From the NCBI GenBank assembly GCA_037893225.1, contig JAZGUH010000002.1, positions 2,108,001 to 2,172,000 on the forward strand: a stretch of DNA of 64,000 nt, read 5' to 3'. Under the pieces are notes generated by a model. It was not told where the DNA came from. It was given only the letters and a program-made list of their open reading frames with translations, and did no database searches. A program made the translations under genes and the position numbers. The DNA comes from Hippasteria phrygiana. Lineage: Eukaryota > Echinodermata > Asteroidea > Valvatida > Goniasteridae. The stretch's first letter is position 1, and every line of letters starts with the position of its first letter. Below, piece after piece: positions 31,741 through 42,759 of this stretch.

Positions 31741-32645
31741 TGGCTGCAGGTTGGCACAGTGGTTACTGTCCCGCCTTTTACCGCTGTGGCCCGGGTTCGA
31801 TTCCTGCCCTGCAGCCGATTTCACGAAACCTTGCGCAATTGCGCAACTCTACTTACACCACAATTTATTGCGTAAGTTGCGCAACATTTTAAAATCGATT
31901 TCACGAAAGTTACGCAGTGCGTAAGTCGTTGACTTGCACCACAAATTATGGCGTAACTTACGCACTCGTTTTAGGTGGCTTAAGTTGTTGGCACAAAACA
32001 CCGAAATTATGACTTAGCTAGCTGAGCGTGAGCACAGCAGAGCCGTTAGTTGTTCAAATCATTAATTAAATTCACTAGATTATTTCAGAGAGTAATTAAA
32101 TGATCATCCGCTGAAGGTTTACCTGTGAGATATTTCCGAAAGTTGCCATCAATCTTTTTTTCGGAGCGATGATTTAAAAGTGAAAAGTTTCAAAATGGCG
32201 CCCCACAGTTTAATTTTACGACTGTTACATGTATTGTTATTGTTGTACTAAAACAGTTGTCGTAAAAGCGGCATTCAGCCTCGTCCGCGATGTATAAAAT
32301 AAATAAAACATTGCGCAGCTACGCACTGTTTCGTGAAATGGATCGTAAGGATGTAGCGCAGCTGCGCAACATTTTTATAGCGCAAGTCTTACGCAATGGC
32401 GTAAGTTGCGCACAGTTTCGTGAAATCGGCTGCAGGTCCACATGAGGATTGGGTTTTCAGTCTCTACCTGATTCCGTGGGTTTTCCCCAGAATATTCTTC
32501 TGGGGTTTTCCTCCCACCTCTAAAACTGTAACTTCTTCTCATTGTCTTCTCTCTACAGGTTTCTTCAGGCTTTCGAGCTACAGTGCCTAGGACACTTTTG
32601 AGGAATCCTTGGTTCATTACCAGAAAGAATTAAATAAATAAAAAC
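31741..32645 (+). mobile_element. tRNA-derived SINE interrupted by an inverted-repeat element
   Basis: The head contains TGGCACAGTGGTTA (A box) and GGTTCGATTCCTGCC (B box). After the inserted element the SINE resumes with TCCACATGAGGATTGGG and runs to an ATTAAATAAATAAA tail, the same 3' end as the SINE at 18.65 kb. Confidence 0.8.
31815..32429. mobile_element. Inverted-repeat element with CCGATTTCACGAAAC ends
   Basis: The left end CCGATTTCACGAAAC and right end GTTTCGTGAAATCGG are perfect inverted repeats. CTGCAG stands on both sides; because CTGCAG is itself a palindrome, the target duplication is either TGCA or CTGCAG. Subterminal GCGTAAG, GTTGCGCAAC and GTTACGC blocks repeat several times. 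It has no coding capacity. Confidence 0.85.
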
Positions 32646-33392
32646 ATGTGGCGAGCATTCAATGTACATGTACACACATCAATCAAAGTAAGCGCTGTGG
32701 ACTGTAGTTCAAATGGGCAGACTCGGGGCAATGGATTATTAAATTTGTGTTTGGCGAACAAATGTTGTTGGATTCTTTGGCAATTGTTGAATGATTTTGT
32801 GCTTAGGTTGCTGGGTTTGGGAAATGCCTTTTGTTTGGTTATCTAACTTATCTGTGTGTGTTTTTCCTATGTTTTGCCAGAATAAATTAATTTGGGGTTA
32901 CTTTTTTCTTGCACACATGGGGGGGGCCTGACATTAACATGACTGTTAACAGTCTTAATGCGATGCATTCGCTGCCCCATTTAATTTTCCCTGTTCGAGT
33001 CGATTCCAGGCAATGCAAACAATCCTAGCTATTGTCCTAGTCCAAAAATGGACTATTGGGTTTTCACAGCATACAGCTAGTAACGGTACAACATGTACAT
33101 GGACATCACACAGCTGCCTGTCTAGTCTGAATTCAAACGCGAAGCCACACTTTATCTCAGCTTTCCGGTTCCTTGCTGGCTCTTGCTGTGCTCCCCTTGA
33201 GTCGAATCCCGGAAGACTCCAAGTAAAGATCTCACACAGTCGGCATCCAGCAGCACTTGTCCAAGAAACCTTTTGGTGGCACATCAAACATGCCTCTACT
33301 TTTTTACCAGCATATAACCTAGGCTAGACCAATATTACAGATTATTGTTGCATTGGACTGTAGACGAAATGCACATTATAATCCCCATCTTA
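32646..33392. other. Intergenic sequence without recognised feature
   Basis: Nothing is recognised apart from a TACATGTACA palindrome near 32663. Confidence 0.4.
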
Positions 33393-33541
33393 ATAACCCT
33401 CCTGTTCTCAGGGCCAAAATCGACCAAGCTGCTGTACAGATCAAAACCTATCAAATTTCAGATTGAAACACACACAAACTGTCAGAGTTGGTGTTTAGAG
33501 ATTTTGATAGGCTGTGATAGTTATAAGTATAGGAGGGTTAA
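33393..33541. mobile_element. TTAA-type MITE, second copy of the 21622 family
   Basis: The right end is TATAGGAGGGTTAA. The left end has decayed to ATAACCCTCCTG. The inverted pair ACCTATCAAATTTC and GAGATTTTGATAGGC is shared with 21622-21769. Confidence 0.7.
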
Positions 33542-36500
33542 TAAATCCCAACAAAGACGTCAAGATTTGAGCATTAAAGCCTGTATGTACATGTACATGT
33601 ATACTGCACATATGTTTCCTCCGCCAACTTAGTTTTGCTCATTGTACAGATCTACAGTTTACCATTTGTGTTGTACAAGTGACGTCTGATCAGTTTCTTT
33701 GTTTAAGCGACGAGGTGCTTATTTGCATTTGAATAGGCATAATGTTGCATAATTGATTTGCATAGTAGCCTTTTACAAGCAGTGATATTCGTTGATTTCC
33801 TCTGTTGCTGTCATAGTTTTCTGGAGATTTTTTGGAAGCAGGGTTTTTACAAGAATGCGATTCCCATGGAAGTGAAGCTAACGACCAAATTGAAACCTTT
33901 CTGGTGATTACTAGTGTGCAAAAGGTTTTTTTTGGTTAGATTCACAAGTTCAAACCCAGTGTAGGTTGTGCTTCGATTCTGTAGCAGCAATTGATTAACT
34001 AAACCAGTGATTCCGGTGATTTTTGAATAGTGCATAATTCAATAGCTTTTAATCATATCGATACCAATCACTATATAAATATGCCAAGAATCGATCCTAT
34101 CTACTTCCGACTTTACCGGACAATGTTACAAAGAAATCAATAAATATTACTTTTAAAAACCTTTGCACGCCTGATTCTATAATGTGTGTCTTATTACATG
34201 TACATGTACTTCTTGTGCACATATATATTTCTGGGATACATCCGACAGAAAACCCTGATAAGAGACAATTTGAATGGTTCGTGCAGTTATAGCGTTTGTG
34301 CAGTATTTTGGCAACACGCCTAGTAGCATCCCGATGTAAGACTATCTCACAGACATTATTATCAATGGCTACAGCTCTTCACCATAGCCTGTCAATGGCC
34401 AAATTCGAAGCCGTAGCCACAAAAGACCTGATCTGGGCAACGGCTTAAACTATGCGAGTGCAGCATACCAGCCTGTGAATAAACTAAACTGATACACCCG
34501 CAATATACATATGTACGTCAACATACGTGACTGGAGTGCTAAAACTCTCACAAGGGTACAATATACATGTATGAAAAAGATCCTTCATAAAACTTTAGGA
34601 TTTTAAGGCATGCCTTGATTTGGGCTGGTGTCCCCAAATCAAAGATTTTTGGCAAGCGATCCTCTGAAGTAGATGATACAATTTTTTGTTATTTTTTTGT
34701 TGTTGCATGCTTTACTGTGTTTTTGAATAGTAGTTTAGATACAGCACTGCAAATACAGTTAGATGTAGTTACGTATGTTAGCAGCCATGAAGTTTTTTTT
34801 ACTGACACTATGAAGAAAGAAAAGTGGCCATGCCCCCATGTGTCCTGTTACTTTATCCTATAGGTGCCGCCATCTTGTTTTTACCTCGTACGTAACTAGC
34901 GCATTAAAGTTGCACAAGTCTTGTGTTTGGCCGTGATTCATTCGTAAGGCGTTTTCATTAATTAGTGGCGATGCATGTACACGTACATGTACATGTATGA
35001 TCAATCCCTGCAAATATGTTGGGGGGGGGATTATTCTGGACCAAGATTCGTTTCACATTTTGCACGTACATGATACTTGGAAAATGTTCATACGTTCACT
35101 CAACCACAGACCACCTCAACTGAGACAACTTGACCATTGCGACAAGTTGACTTTGACAATGAGAAATTTTGACAGAGACAACTTGATGGTCTATATTTAC
35201 ATATAAAGTGTTTTCATGTGCATGATGGGCTCTGTATGTACCGACCACTAGCACTGTGGCCAACTTTATGAAAAAAATGTTCATTGGATGTTCACAAGAA
35301 GTGACAAACATTGTGCCGTTAAGAGTGGAACATCCGCGGAGAACCATGTCTAATCCAGTGTACACGTACGTAGCTTGTACATTAACAGATGACTTGAATG
35401 CTCACTTGTCTCAAAGAATGACTTGTCTTTCCAGTCAAACTCGCAGACAGTCAAGTTGGTAAAAAGTCAAGATGTCTAATATTTAATAATACCGTAGTTA
35501 ATTGAGTTGTCACAAGTGGAGTTGGTCAACAGTTAGGCCTAATAAACTTTTTCGACATTATCAAAGCATCATGGGAACAGCATCAGCCCTTACTGGCATT
35601 AGAAGAGTAAGCACATTAGAACGGATGTGATTGGTCGCATTGGTCACATGTTGGTTGTCATGGTTGCAAAAATCCTCTTCTGATTGGCTAATAATGTGAC
35701 ATTATTAGCTGTTCTAATCCCAGAGCAGTTGCATTCATCAGTAACTGGTACCCTATGAGAGGGATTCCCCAATTATTTCCTTATTTTTATTGCCATTTAA
35801 AATTGATTTTTCTGGTTATCATTTTCCTTATGTTCCATGTAAAGTTATATGTGAAATACATCTCTCAACTCATGACAGATATTTAGCATAAAATCAATTA
35901 ATATTTAGACTGGTTCACAGTGCCATCATAGGTTTGTGTATAAATTAGGCCTAGGGCCTACATGGTTTGTTTGGCCTCCATACCAACAATGCATTGAGAA
36001 TGTCGACTAGCACACTGGTACTGCCACTGGCATAATGAAATGCGACATACAGACATACTGAATGCATGTGTATAGTTGCAAGTTTGCAATCTCCATGGTC
36101 ATGATGGTTCAGCCAGATGTGCGAAATGCCTCCAATGAACAATACACGTAGGACGGGATGCTATATTATCGCGGTACTTACCACGTTTCCCGATCGGAAT
36201 AGAGATTGCTCCCCAACCTTTCCGAATTGTCCTGTCTTTTGTGTTGTATAAGTCTTGCTTTTTACGTTGATATAAAAAAATCGACGGTGGTTCAGTAATA
36301 TTCCTGTACGATGCCTGTGAAAATAGACATGCTCGCCGTTCAGTTGGAGAATAGACTCTATATTATCGCGGTAGGCGCAAATTTGTTTTTAAAATGATCT
36401 GAACTTTTGTATTCACAGTTAATGTTTGACCAAAACATTCCCTGAATAAAGTCTGATATTTTCCCTGTAAAGTTCAAGTTGATGGTGGATGATTTCTTAA

Positions 36501-36755
36501 CAATCTGGTCCCCCCCCCCCCCTTGCAAGGGGACAAAAATCACTGAGACAAGTCTACTGATTGACGATTGGGGGCGCCATTCACTTTACACGGTGCGTCG
36601 TTCTATTTTTTTAATGCATTGTCCCTATTTTCTTCCTGTAAAGATTTTTACGATTTCGGGGTGGAAATATTGTCCTTTGGCGTCATTTTGCATTTGCAGC
36701 TGTAGAATGAGAACCAGACAATGGAACCTTCATGGACAGAGCACCATTAAAGATT
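33542..36755. other. Intergenic, largely unassigned
   Basis: I found no coding exon. TACATGTACATGTA palindromes occur at 33588, 34195 and 34979. A 16-bp direct repeat CTATATTATCGCGGTA occurs at 36161 and 36358. A C run lies near 36511. A YY1-like CCGCCATCTTG lies near 34866. Confidence 0.4.
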
Positions 36756-37146
36756 GGAAAGATTTTACTTTAATACCCCCCACCAAAATCGGTCAAGAAC
36801 AGCAAAATCTTGGAAAATAACCAACATGCACTCCTTGATAACAACATGTAACAACTGTCTAAACATGTGGCACAACCTGTTATTTCAAGATTTATGTCAG
36901 CAAAATCTGTAAAACAATGGGGAAGAAATCAACATGTATGTGAACACTTTGAGTGACTTTATGGTGCCAAGAAAACACAAACTTTCTTCCCCTATATTGC
37001 ACTAAGATGTCCCAACAAATTCTCAAAATTAAAGGTTGTGCCAAGTGTTTATACAATTATGAACACAAATGGATGGTTATTTTCCAAGATTTGCTGTTCC
37101 TTATCGATTTTGGTGGGGGGGGGGGGTATTAAAGTAAAATCTTTCC
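36756..37146. mobile_element. Inverted-repeat element, copy 1 (GGAAAGATTTTAC ends)
   Basis: The left end GGAAAGATTTTACTTTAATA runs into CCCCCCACCAAAATCGGTCA; the right end is the inverted counterpart, with about 60 bp per arm. The interior includes GGGGAAGAAA and TTGTGCCAAGTGTTTATACA. Copies 2 and 3 lie at 39595 and 41430. It is non-coding. Confidence 0.8.
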
Positions 37147-38380
37147 AAATATTTATTAAAAATCATTAAACGTCTAGACACAACATTTTTAATCGTCATT
37201 TGTATACAACTCAGCAGAAAGTCCTTATAATGCCTGATGAACTGGATAACAACCGCTCCTCGAATGAGTTTTAATTGGCAACGCAAAAGTAAAAAATTTC
37301 CGATGTCGCGAAAGTTGCCACGATAACAGAGAGTCCGACTATACATTACACGGTAATCCTTACCTAGGACCCCGTTCCATAAGAGAACGAAGGAGACAGT
37401 TTATGTTTCAGAACTTACCTCAAAATTTTGCGATGATACAGGCAGGAAAAGTCACTCTGTGTGCTTGGAATCAATCATCTTAATAGTTCGCTAGGATATC
37501 ATGTGAATATGAACAAGCTTAATTTTGTGGAAAGAGGGCAGGATTTTGATTTATGAGGGAAATTATGGGGTAAAACGGCAACGTCTCTAGTCTAACTGCA
37601 AAAAAAGGTAGGAAAAGTCACATTTTCTTTGAAAGTGCATTTCAAAATTACAACAAACATGAGTTAATCTGAAGAAAAAAAGACTGCTTTAGCCTGCAAA
37701 AGTCACTTTGGTACTTTAAAGTCATCTGCAAAATTCAGTTTTTAACGGAACTCGTAAAAAAAATAGAGGTGTCCTAAGCCAAGGTATAATGATTACCCAT
37801 TACACAATGGCAATGAAATGTAGCAGCAGTGCGCGCCCATCCCGGATGTTTACTCACCACTGTGACATGATGAATGACAATCACCACACCAAACACTGTG
37901 ACATCTATACAAATGTACTTTTTTCTTTCTTTTTAAAAGTGTCATACATGAAATTCGTCAAATCTACGAACCTGTAAAATACGAGCATCTTTCTTGTTTC
38001 AACCATGGACGTAGGAAACTCACGATGACGTTGAATGCCGGTGATGTGCATGATGAGCTATATAGTGTGTGCGTACATAAAGTACATGTACGCGTAGTGC
38101 AGTGTGGTCTTGGTTCAAGACGTCATTGGATTGATCATTGTTTGCTGTCGAGCGCTGCGTAGTAGTAGTGCGCCCTCATCACACAATCGAGTTTTGTTCT
38201 CGATCGTTGCAAAAACTTGTCAGTACCAAAGATCCTTGCTCTATGGTACTATACCACCGCTCTAGGTGAAAATACTTTAGGGGACAAAAGTTTGGTTCAC
38301 CATTGGAAATTGGATAGTAGGCCTACAAATAGTTTTTCCTAACTGATTTCCACGACGCATGGTCGCCGTTAAATCGTATT
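37147..38380. other. Intergenic, unassigned
   Basis: Nothing is recognised. Confidence 0.4.
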
Positions 38381-38381
38381 T

Positions 38382-38597
38382 ATGGAAGTTGTACATTTCT
38401 ACATTATAGTCTATTTGTTAATCTTTCCAAAAGCAATTTTCGGAGGAACGTATTTTCCACCTCCGAGGCAATGTGTTTCTTTATTAAACTCGGTATTTTG
38501 TCAGCAAAGTGTGCCTGTTAATTATCTTCAGGAGAGTGTCTTTGGGAAATATATGACTCAAAAGACTGCCATTCTGATTGAAACTATTGTCCACTAG
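38382..38597 (+). CDS. Hypothetical short open frame with signal-peptide-like start
   Basis: This 71-codon frame starts MEVVHFYIIVYLLIFPKAIF, a hydrophobic leader that could be a signal peptide, followed by a Pro-rich stretch and two Cys about ten residues apart. An in-frame stop lies 12 bases upstream of the ATG. I do not recognise any family. It has no supporting repeat or splice context and could be chance, or the first exon of a longer gene. Confidence 0.2.
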   Translation: MEVVHFYIIVYLLIFPKAIFGGTYFPPPRQCVSLLNSVFCQQSVPVNYLQESVFGKYMTQKTAILIETIVH

Positions 38598-38720
38598 GAA
38601 GATGGTCTTATATTAGCCTATACGTACGGCCGGAGTTCAGGCACATACAAAACCATGTCCGATCCTGCGGCGCGAGCGCGCTATGTAAAAAAAACGACGT
38701 GAATCTGGACGAGCGCGGAT

Positions 38721-38791
38721 GGGGGGGGGGGGGGGGGGGGGGGGTTGAACTTAGTGGTCGACCACCCCCCCCCCCCCCCCCCCCCCCCCCC
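38721..38791. repeat. Poly(G) followed by poly(C), hairpin-forming
   Basis: About 24 G residues are followed after 20 bases by about 27 C residues, broken only by the spacer around TTGAACTTAGTGGTCGACCA. The two tracts could pair as a hairpin or form a G-quadruplex and i-motif. Tract lengths are prone to assembly error. Confidence 0.85.
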
Positions 38792-38929
38792 TGCTCGTTG
38801 CCATTTCTTTTGCTTGTAAGGGCCTACGCCTAAATACCGTAGCAAACCAGAAAAGCAAAGCAAAACCTTGTAAAGGTCTTATTTTGCGTGTACCGGTAAG
38901 AACAAAACAAAGATATTAAATGGCGCCAC

Positions 38930-39590
38930 CATCGTTGAGAACGTGTGTCCCCCTCCTCCCACTTGTACAATTTTGTTCGCAGGCGAAACCTTTTGGAAGT
39001 CAACCTTTTGGGCAAATGTACAAAAAAAAATCAGACCCCCCTTCCCCCCCACTACCCCAAATAACCCTAATGACGGTCGCCCCATTGGAGCACTCTCCCC
39101 AAGCACCCTACCAAAAAACACTCCAATGGGGCGACTTTTGAATGGGGCGACAGTTATGTGTCGCCCTCATTCACCACGGTCGCCCAAACCCACTCTTTTC
39201 CATCATTATGTGTCGCCCTATAGGCAATTCAGTAAAATTCCCCCAAATGGGACATTTGGGAGACATTCCTATAGACGCGTGCACACATTTTTTCAACTTT
39301 GATCTGATCCCTTGTCCTACCCCCACAAAAGTTGGTATATTAATGTTTTGGACCATTCTCTATCAATATAACCCACTTTCGACAGTAAAATGTTGCCTCC
39401 CAAGGGGGGCTGGGTACTTAGGGAGACATGAAAAATGTCTTCCTAAGTACCCATGTCTCCCTAAGTAGGCCTACCCATTTCTCCCTAAGTAGGCCTACCC
39501 ATTTCTCCCTAAGTCAAGTGCTATAATAATGAACCACTAAATGTCTCCCTAATGTCCTATTTAGGCGAATACAGGTTCTTATATAGCGCT
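38930..39590. repeat. C-rich region with inverted and tandem repeats
   Basis: GTCGCCCCATTGGAG at 39076 and its exact complement CTCCAATGGGGCGAC at 39121 form 15-bp arms. GTGTCGCCC recurs nearby. At about 39425-39520 a unit of roughly 24 bp, TCTCCCTAAGTAGGCCTACC then CATT, is repeated about three times. No gene is supported. Confidence 0.6.
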
Positions 39591-39594
39591 TTTA

Positions 39595-40012
39595 AAGATT
39601 TTACTTTAATACCCCCCACCAAAATCAGTCAGGAATAGCAAATTTTGGAAAATAACCATCCATCTGTGTTCAGAATTGTATAAACACTTGGCACAACCTT
39701 TAAATTTGAGAATTTATTTGGGAAATTTTCGTGCAATATAGGGGAAGAAAGTTTGTGTTTTCTGTGTTAGATCATGGAGGAAGGAACTAGATGTTCTTGG
39801 CACATATATTATATGGTCACTCAAACTGTTCACATAGACCTACTTTACTTGTTCATTTCTGCCTCAATTTTACAGATTCTGCTGACATAAATCTTGAAAT
39901 AACAGGTTGTGACACACATTTAGATAGTTGTTATCAAGGAGGGTTAATTATTTTCCAAGATTTTGCTATTTCTGACCGATTTTGGTGGGGGTATTAAAGT
40001 AAAATCTTTCCC
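39595..40012. mobile_element. Inverted-repeat element, copy 2, TSD CGCTTTTA
   Basis: It has the same ends and TTTTGGTGGGGGTATTAAAG arms as copy 1, in inverted orientation. CGCTTTTA flanks both sides, an 8-bp duplication that suggests a hAT-type transposase. It is inserted into a palindromic repeat, AGCGCTTTTA..ATCAAAGCGCT, so the empty target can be read across the joint. Confidence 0.8.
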
Positions 40013-40020
40013 CGCTTTTA

Positions 40021-40945
40021 GCAAGATCAAAGCGCTTTACAAATATTATTACCCCTGGTCATCGGGCCCATTAATCATTCCTGAAACCTCAGCTCCCTGG
40101 GGAGTATACAGCCCCGGCTGCTATTTTAAGCGCACAAACCCTTTCAGTGGGCCACGCCGTTTCGATCTTGTTTAGTGCAGGAAGCGTAAGTTGCTGAAAC
40201 TGAAATTAATAAGAAATTAGGGTACCAGTCTAGGTTTAGTAGCGTCAGGTGCTTGTTTCTAGCTGTCACGTGATATGTTTGATGGGCGGCGCTTGCTTAA
40301 CTACTTGTGGACTGTACCGTAGAGGTAAAACGAAATCTTCTTAATTTGTATTCTGGATAAATAGACATAAATAATATATTTTTCGACCGTCCTTTTCCTT
40401 GGGGAAAATTTGAACATGTTATTAATGTTATTGTAATGGGTCAGTTTAGTTGGGGCACGCACGCATGACTTAAATTGCATGACTTGTCAATTACTATCAT
40501 ATCAATATCAATCATGTTTATGCAGCACGCCGATTGTTACTGTGTACTGTAGCCTGTAGGGCCCCTCTTGTTTTGATCAAATTTAGAATTAAAGTCAATG
40601 GTATTTTTTCTCATTCCAAAATGACTTTTTCAACCTAAAGCAAACTTCTCTTAATTCTACTGACAACTTTTTTGTAATTTTGAACAGTTTATTTTAATTG
40701 CGGTAGAAAATGCAATTTGTATACGCGGTTTACGGCAGTTGTCATGGGAATGCGGCATTGCGTTTGGTCTTCATCGTCGCTTTACCCCAATTCCCTCAAA
40801 AACTAAAACCTTACCCTTCTTCATCTAACGTGTTATGGCATACCTGTTGGTTTGTAATGTCGCTAACTAGTTTGGCAATTCCAATAACCTAAAATTTGAT
40901 TTTTGTTCCCTTTACTGTAGGGAACAGGGCCCTACGGTAATACTG
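40021..40945. other. Intergenic, unassigned
   Basis: Nothing is recognised beyond the end of the AGCGCT repeat. Confidence 0.4.
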
Positions 40946-40948
40946 ATG

Positions 40949-41025
40949 GGTCAACTCGTACCCAGGTCAACTCGTACCGGAGTCAACTTGTACCCCAAAA
41001 TGTACACCCAAGTCAACTCATACCT
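40949..41025. repeat. Tandem GTCAACTCGTACC units
   Basis: Four units of about 16 bp: GGTCAACTCGTACCCA, GGTCAACTCGTACCGG, AGTCAACTTGTACCCC and, after a short gap, AAGTCAACTCATACC. The unit looks like a diverging minisatellite. Confidence 0.75.
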
Positions 41026-41194
41026 TATTCTAGGTTCATGATATGGCGAATCTCACATGTCATGAGCAAAGAGCTACTCCAGAGCCATGAATCAGAAAAA
41101 CATGCTTATTATCTGCAATTAAATTTGATTTAAAACAGTACAAAAAATAATTCTTCCTTTTTTTGAAGAAAAAAATGAACAACAAAATACACAC

Positions 41195-41285
41195 CAGAGC
41201 TGGGAATCGAACCCGTACAGGGTAGCGCTGTCGCTTACAAGTCGCCAGCGTTAACCACTCGACCACGTGCCAACTCGCCAAGAAA
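41195..41285 (-). pseudogene. tRNA-like sequence, probably pseudogene or SINE head
   Basis: On the minus strand GGCACGTGGTCGAGTGGTTA gives an A box, CTTGTAA a Thr-type anticodon loop (UGU) and GGGTTCGATTCCC a perfect B box. The acceptor strands do not pair and the variable region is long, so a working tRNA is unlikely. Confidence 0.5.
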
Positions 41286-41429
41286 CGAATGACTGCGCAT
41301 GCTCAGCGGATTTCACAGCTGAATAGCGATAAAAAGGCAAGACCGGTTCACGGCAAAATCATAACACTTCATATCCTAAACCCATCCTCATCACTAGCAC
41401 AGCCAAGATATTCAGGTCACCGCCAGGAG

Positions 41430-41735
41430 AAAATTTTTCTTTAATGCCCCCACCAAAATCGGTTAGGCACAGCAAAATCGGTTAGGCACAGCAAAATCTT
41501 GGAAAATAATTAATTCGTGTTGATAATGGGCACAACCATGGCAACCTTTAATTTGAGACTTAAAATTGTCCGGAAAATAATGTTCATGCAGTAGGGGAAG
41601 AAAGTTTGTGAATTTGAATATGTGTTACATCATGTTCATGGCACAGTGTATGGTCACTCAACTCCACATGCATGTTAATTTCTGCTTTTTATTTAGATAA
41701 TTAGTGAAATAACAGGTTGCGCCACATGTTTTCTT
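41430..41735. mobile_element. Inverted-repeat element, copy 3, right end lost
   Basis: It matches copy 2 from CTTTAATGCCCCCACCAAAA through GGGGAAGAAAGTTTGTG to AATAACAGGTTG, then stops. AGGCACAGCAAAATCGGTT is duplicated in tandem near the left end. The satellite array begins about 170 bp further right. Confidence 0.75.
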
Positions 41736-41903
41736 CCTCCATGGTTTACATGTTTACTATTTGTAGCAAAGGAGTTCGCTCCAACAGCAAAGCTATTGAT
41801 TGTGACCAGTGTAGTGAATGGACTGTCTTAACATCTGTGGTAGACTTGAAGACAAGTCGTTTTAAATACTCGGTCGTGTTTTGTCCGCAGGCTAGGCGCA
41901 GGG

Positions 41904-42725
41904 TGCGTCGCGTCGTGTGTCGCGTCGCGTCGTGTGTCGCGTCGCGTCGTGTGTCGCGTCGCGTCGTGTGTCGCGTCGCGTCGTGTGTCGCGTCGCGTCG
42001 TGTGTCGCGTCGCGTCGTGTGTCGCGTCGCGTCGTGTGTCGCGTCGCGTCGTGTGTCGCGTCGCGTCGTGTGTCGCGTCGCGTCGTGTGTCGCGTCGCGT
42101 CGTGTGTCGCGTCGCGTCGTGTGTCGCGTCGCGTCGTGTGTCGCGTCGCGTCGTGTGTCGCGTCGCGTCGCGTGTCGCGTCGCGTCGCGTGTCGCGTCGC
42201 GTCGCGTGTCGCGTCGCGTCGCGTGTCGCGTCGCGTCGCGTGTCGCGTCGCGTCGCGTCGTGCGTCGCGTCGCGTCGTGCGTCGCGTCGCGTCGTGCGTC
42301 GCGTCGCGTCGTGCGTCGCGTCGCGTCGTGCGTCGCGTCGCGTCGTGCGTCGCGTCGCGTCGTGCGTCGCGTCGCGTCGTGCGTCGCGTCGCGTCGTGCG
42401 TCGCGTCGCGTCGTGCGTCGCGTCGCGTCGTGCGTCGCGTCGCGTCGTGCGTCGCGTCGCGTCGTGCGTCGCGTCGCGTCGTGCGTCGCGTCGCGTCGTG
42501 CGTCGCGTCGCGTCGTGCGTCGCGTCGCGTCGTGCGTCGCGTCGCGTCGTGCGTCGCGTCGCGTCGTGTGTCGCGTCGCGTCGTGTGTCGCGTCGCGTCG
42601 TGTGTCGCGTCGCGTCGTGTGTCGCGTCGCGTCGTGTGTCGCGTCGCGTCGTGTGTCGCGTCGCATCGTGTGTCGCGTCGCGTCGTGTGTCGCGTCGCGT
42701 CGTGTGTTGCGTCGTGTTTCGCGTC
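41904..42725. repeat. 17-bp CpG-rich satellite array, about 47 units
   Basis: The unit is (T/C)G(T/C)GTCGCGTCGCGTCG. Runs of one variant follow each other: about 15 TGTG units, 5 CGTG, 18 TGCG, then 9 TGTG. With 17-bp units and no stop triplet, several frames on both strands are open for over 250 codons; these Arg/Val/Ser or Asp/Ala/Thr repeats are not genes. Variants differ only at CpG positions. The array lies between copy 3 of the inverted-repeat element and the cystatin gene. Confidence 0.97.
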
Positions 42726-42759
42726 GAGTAGCCATGCCATTGTGAACAGACTTATCTGA

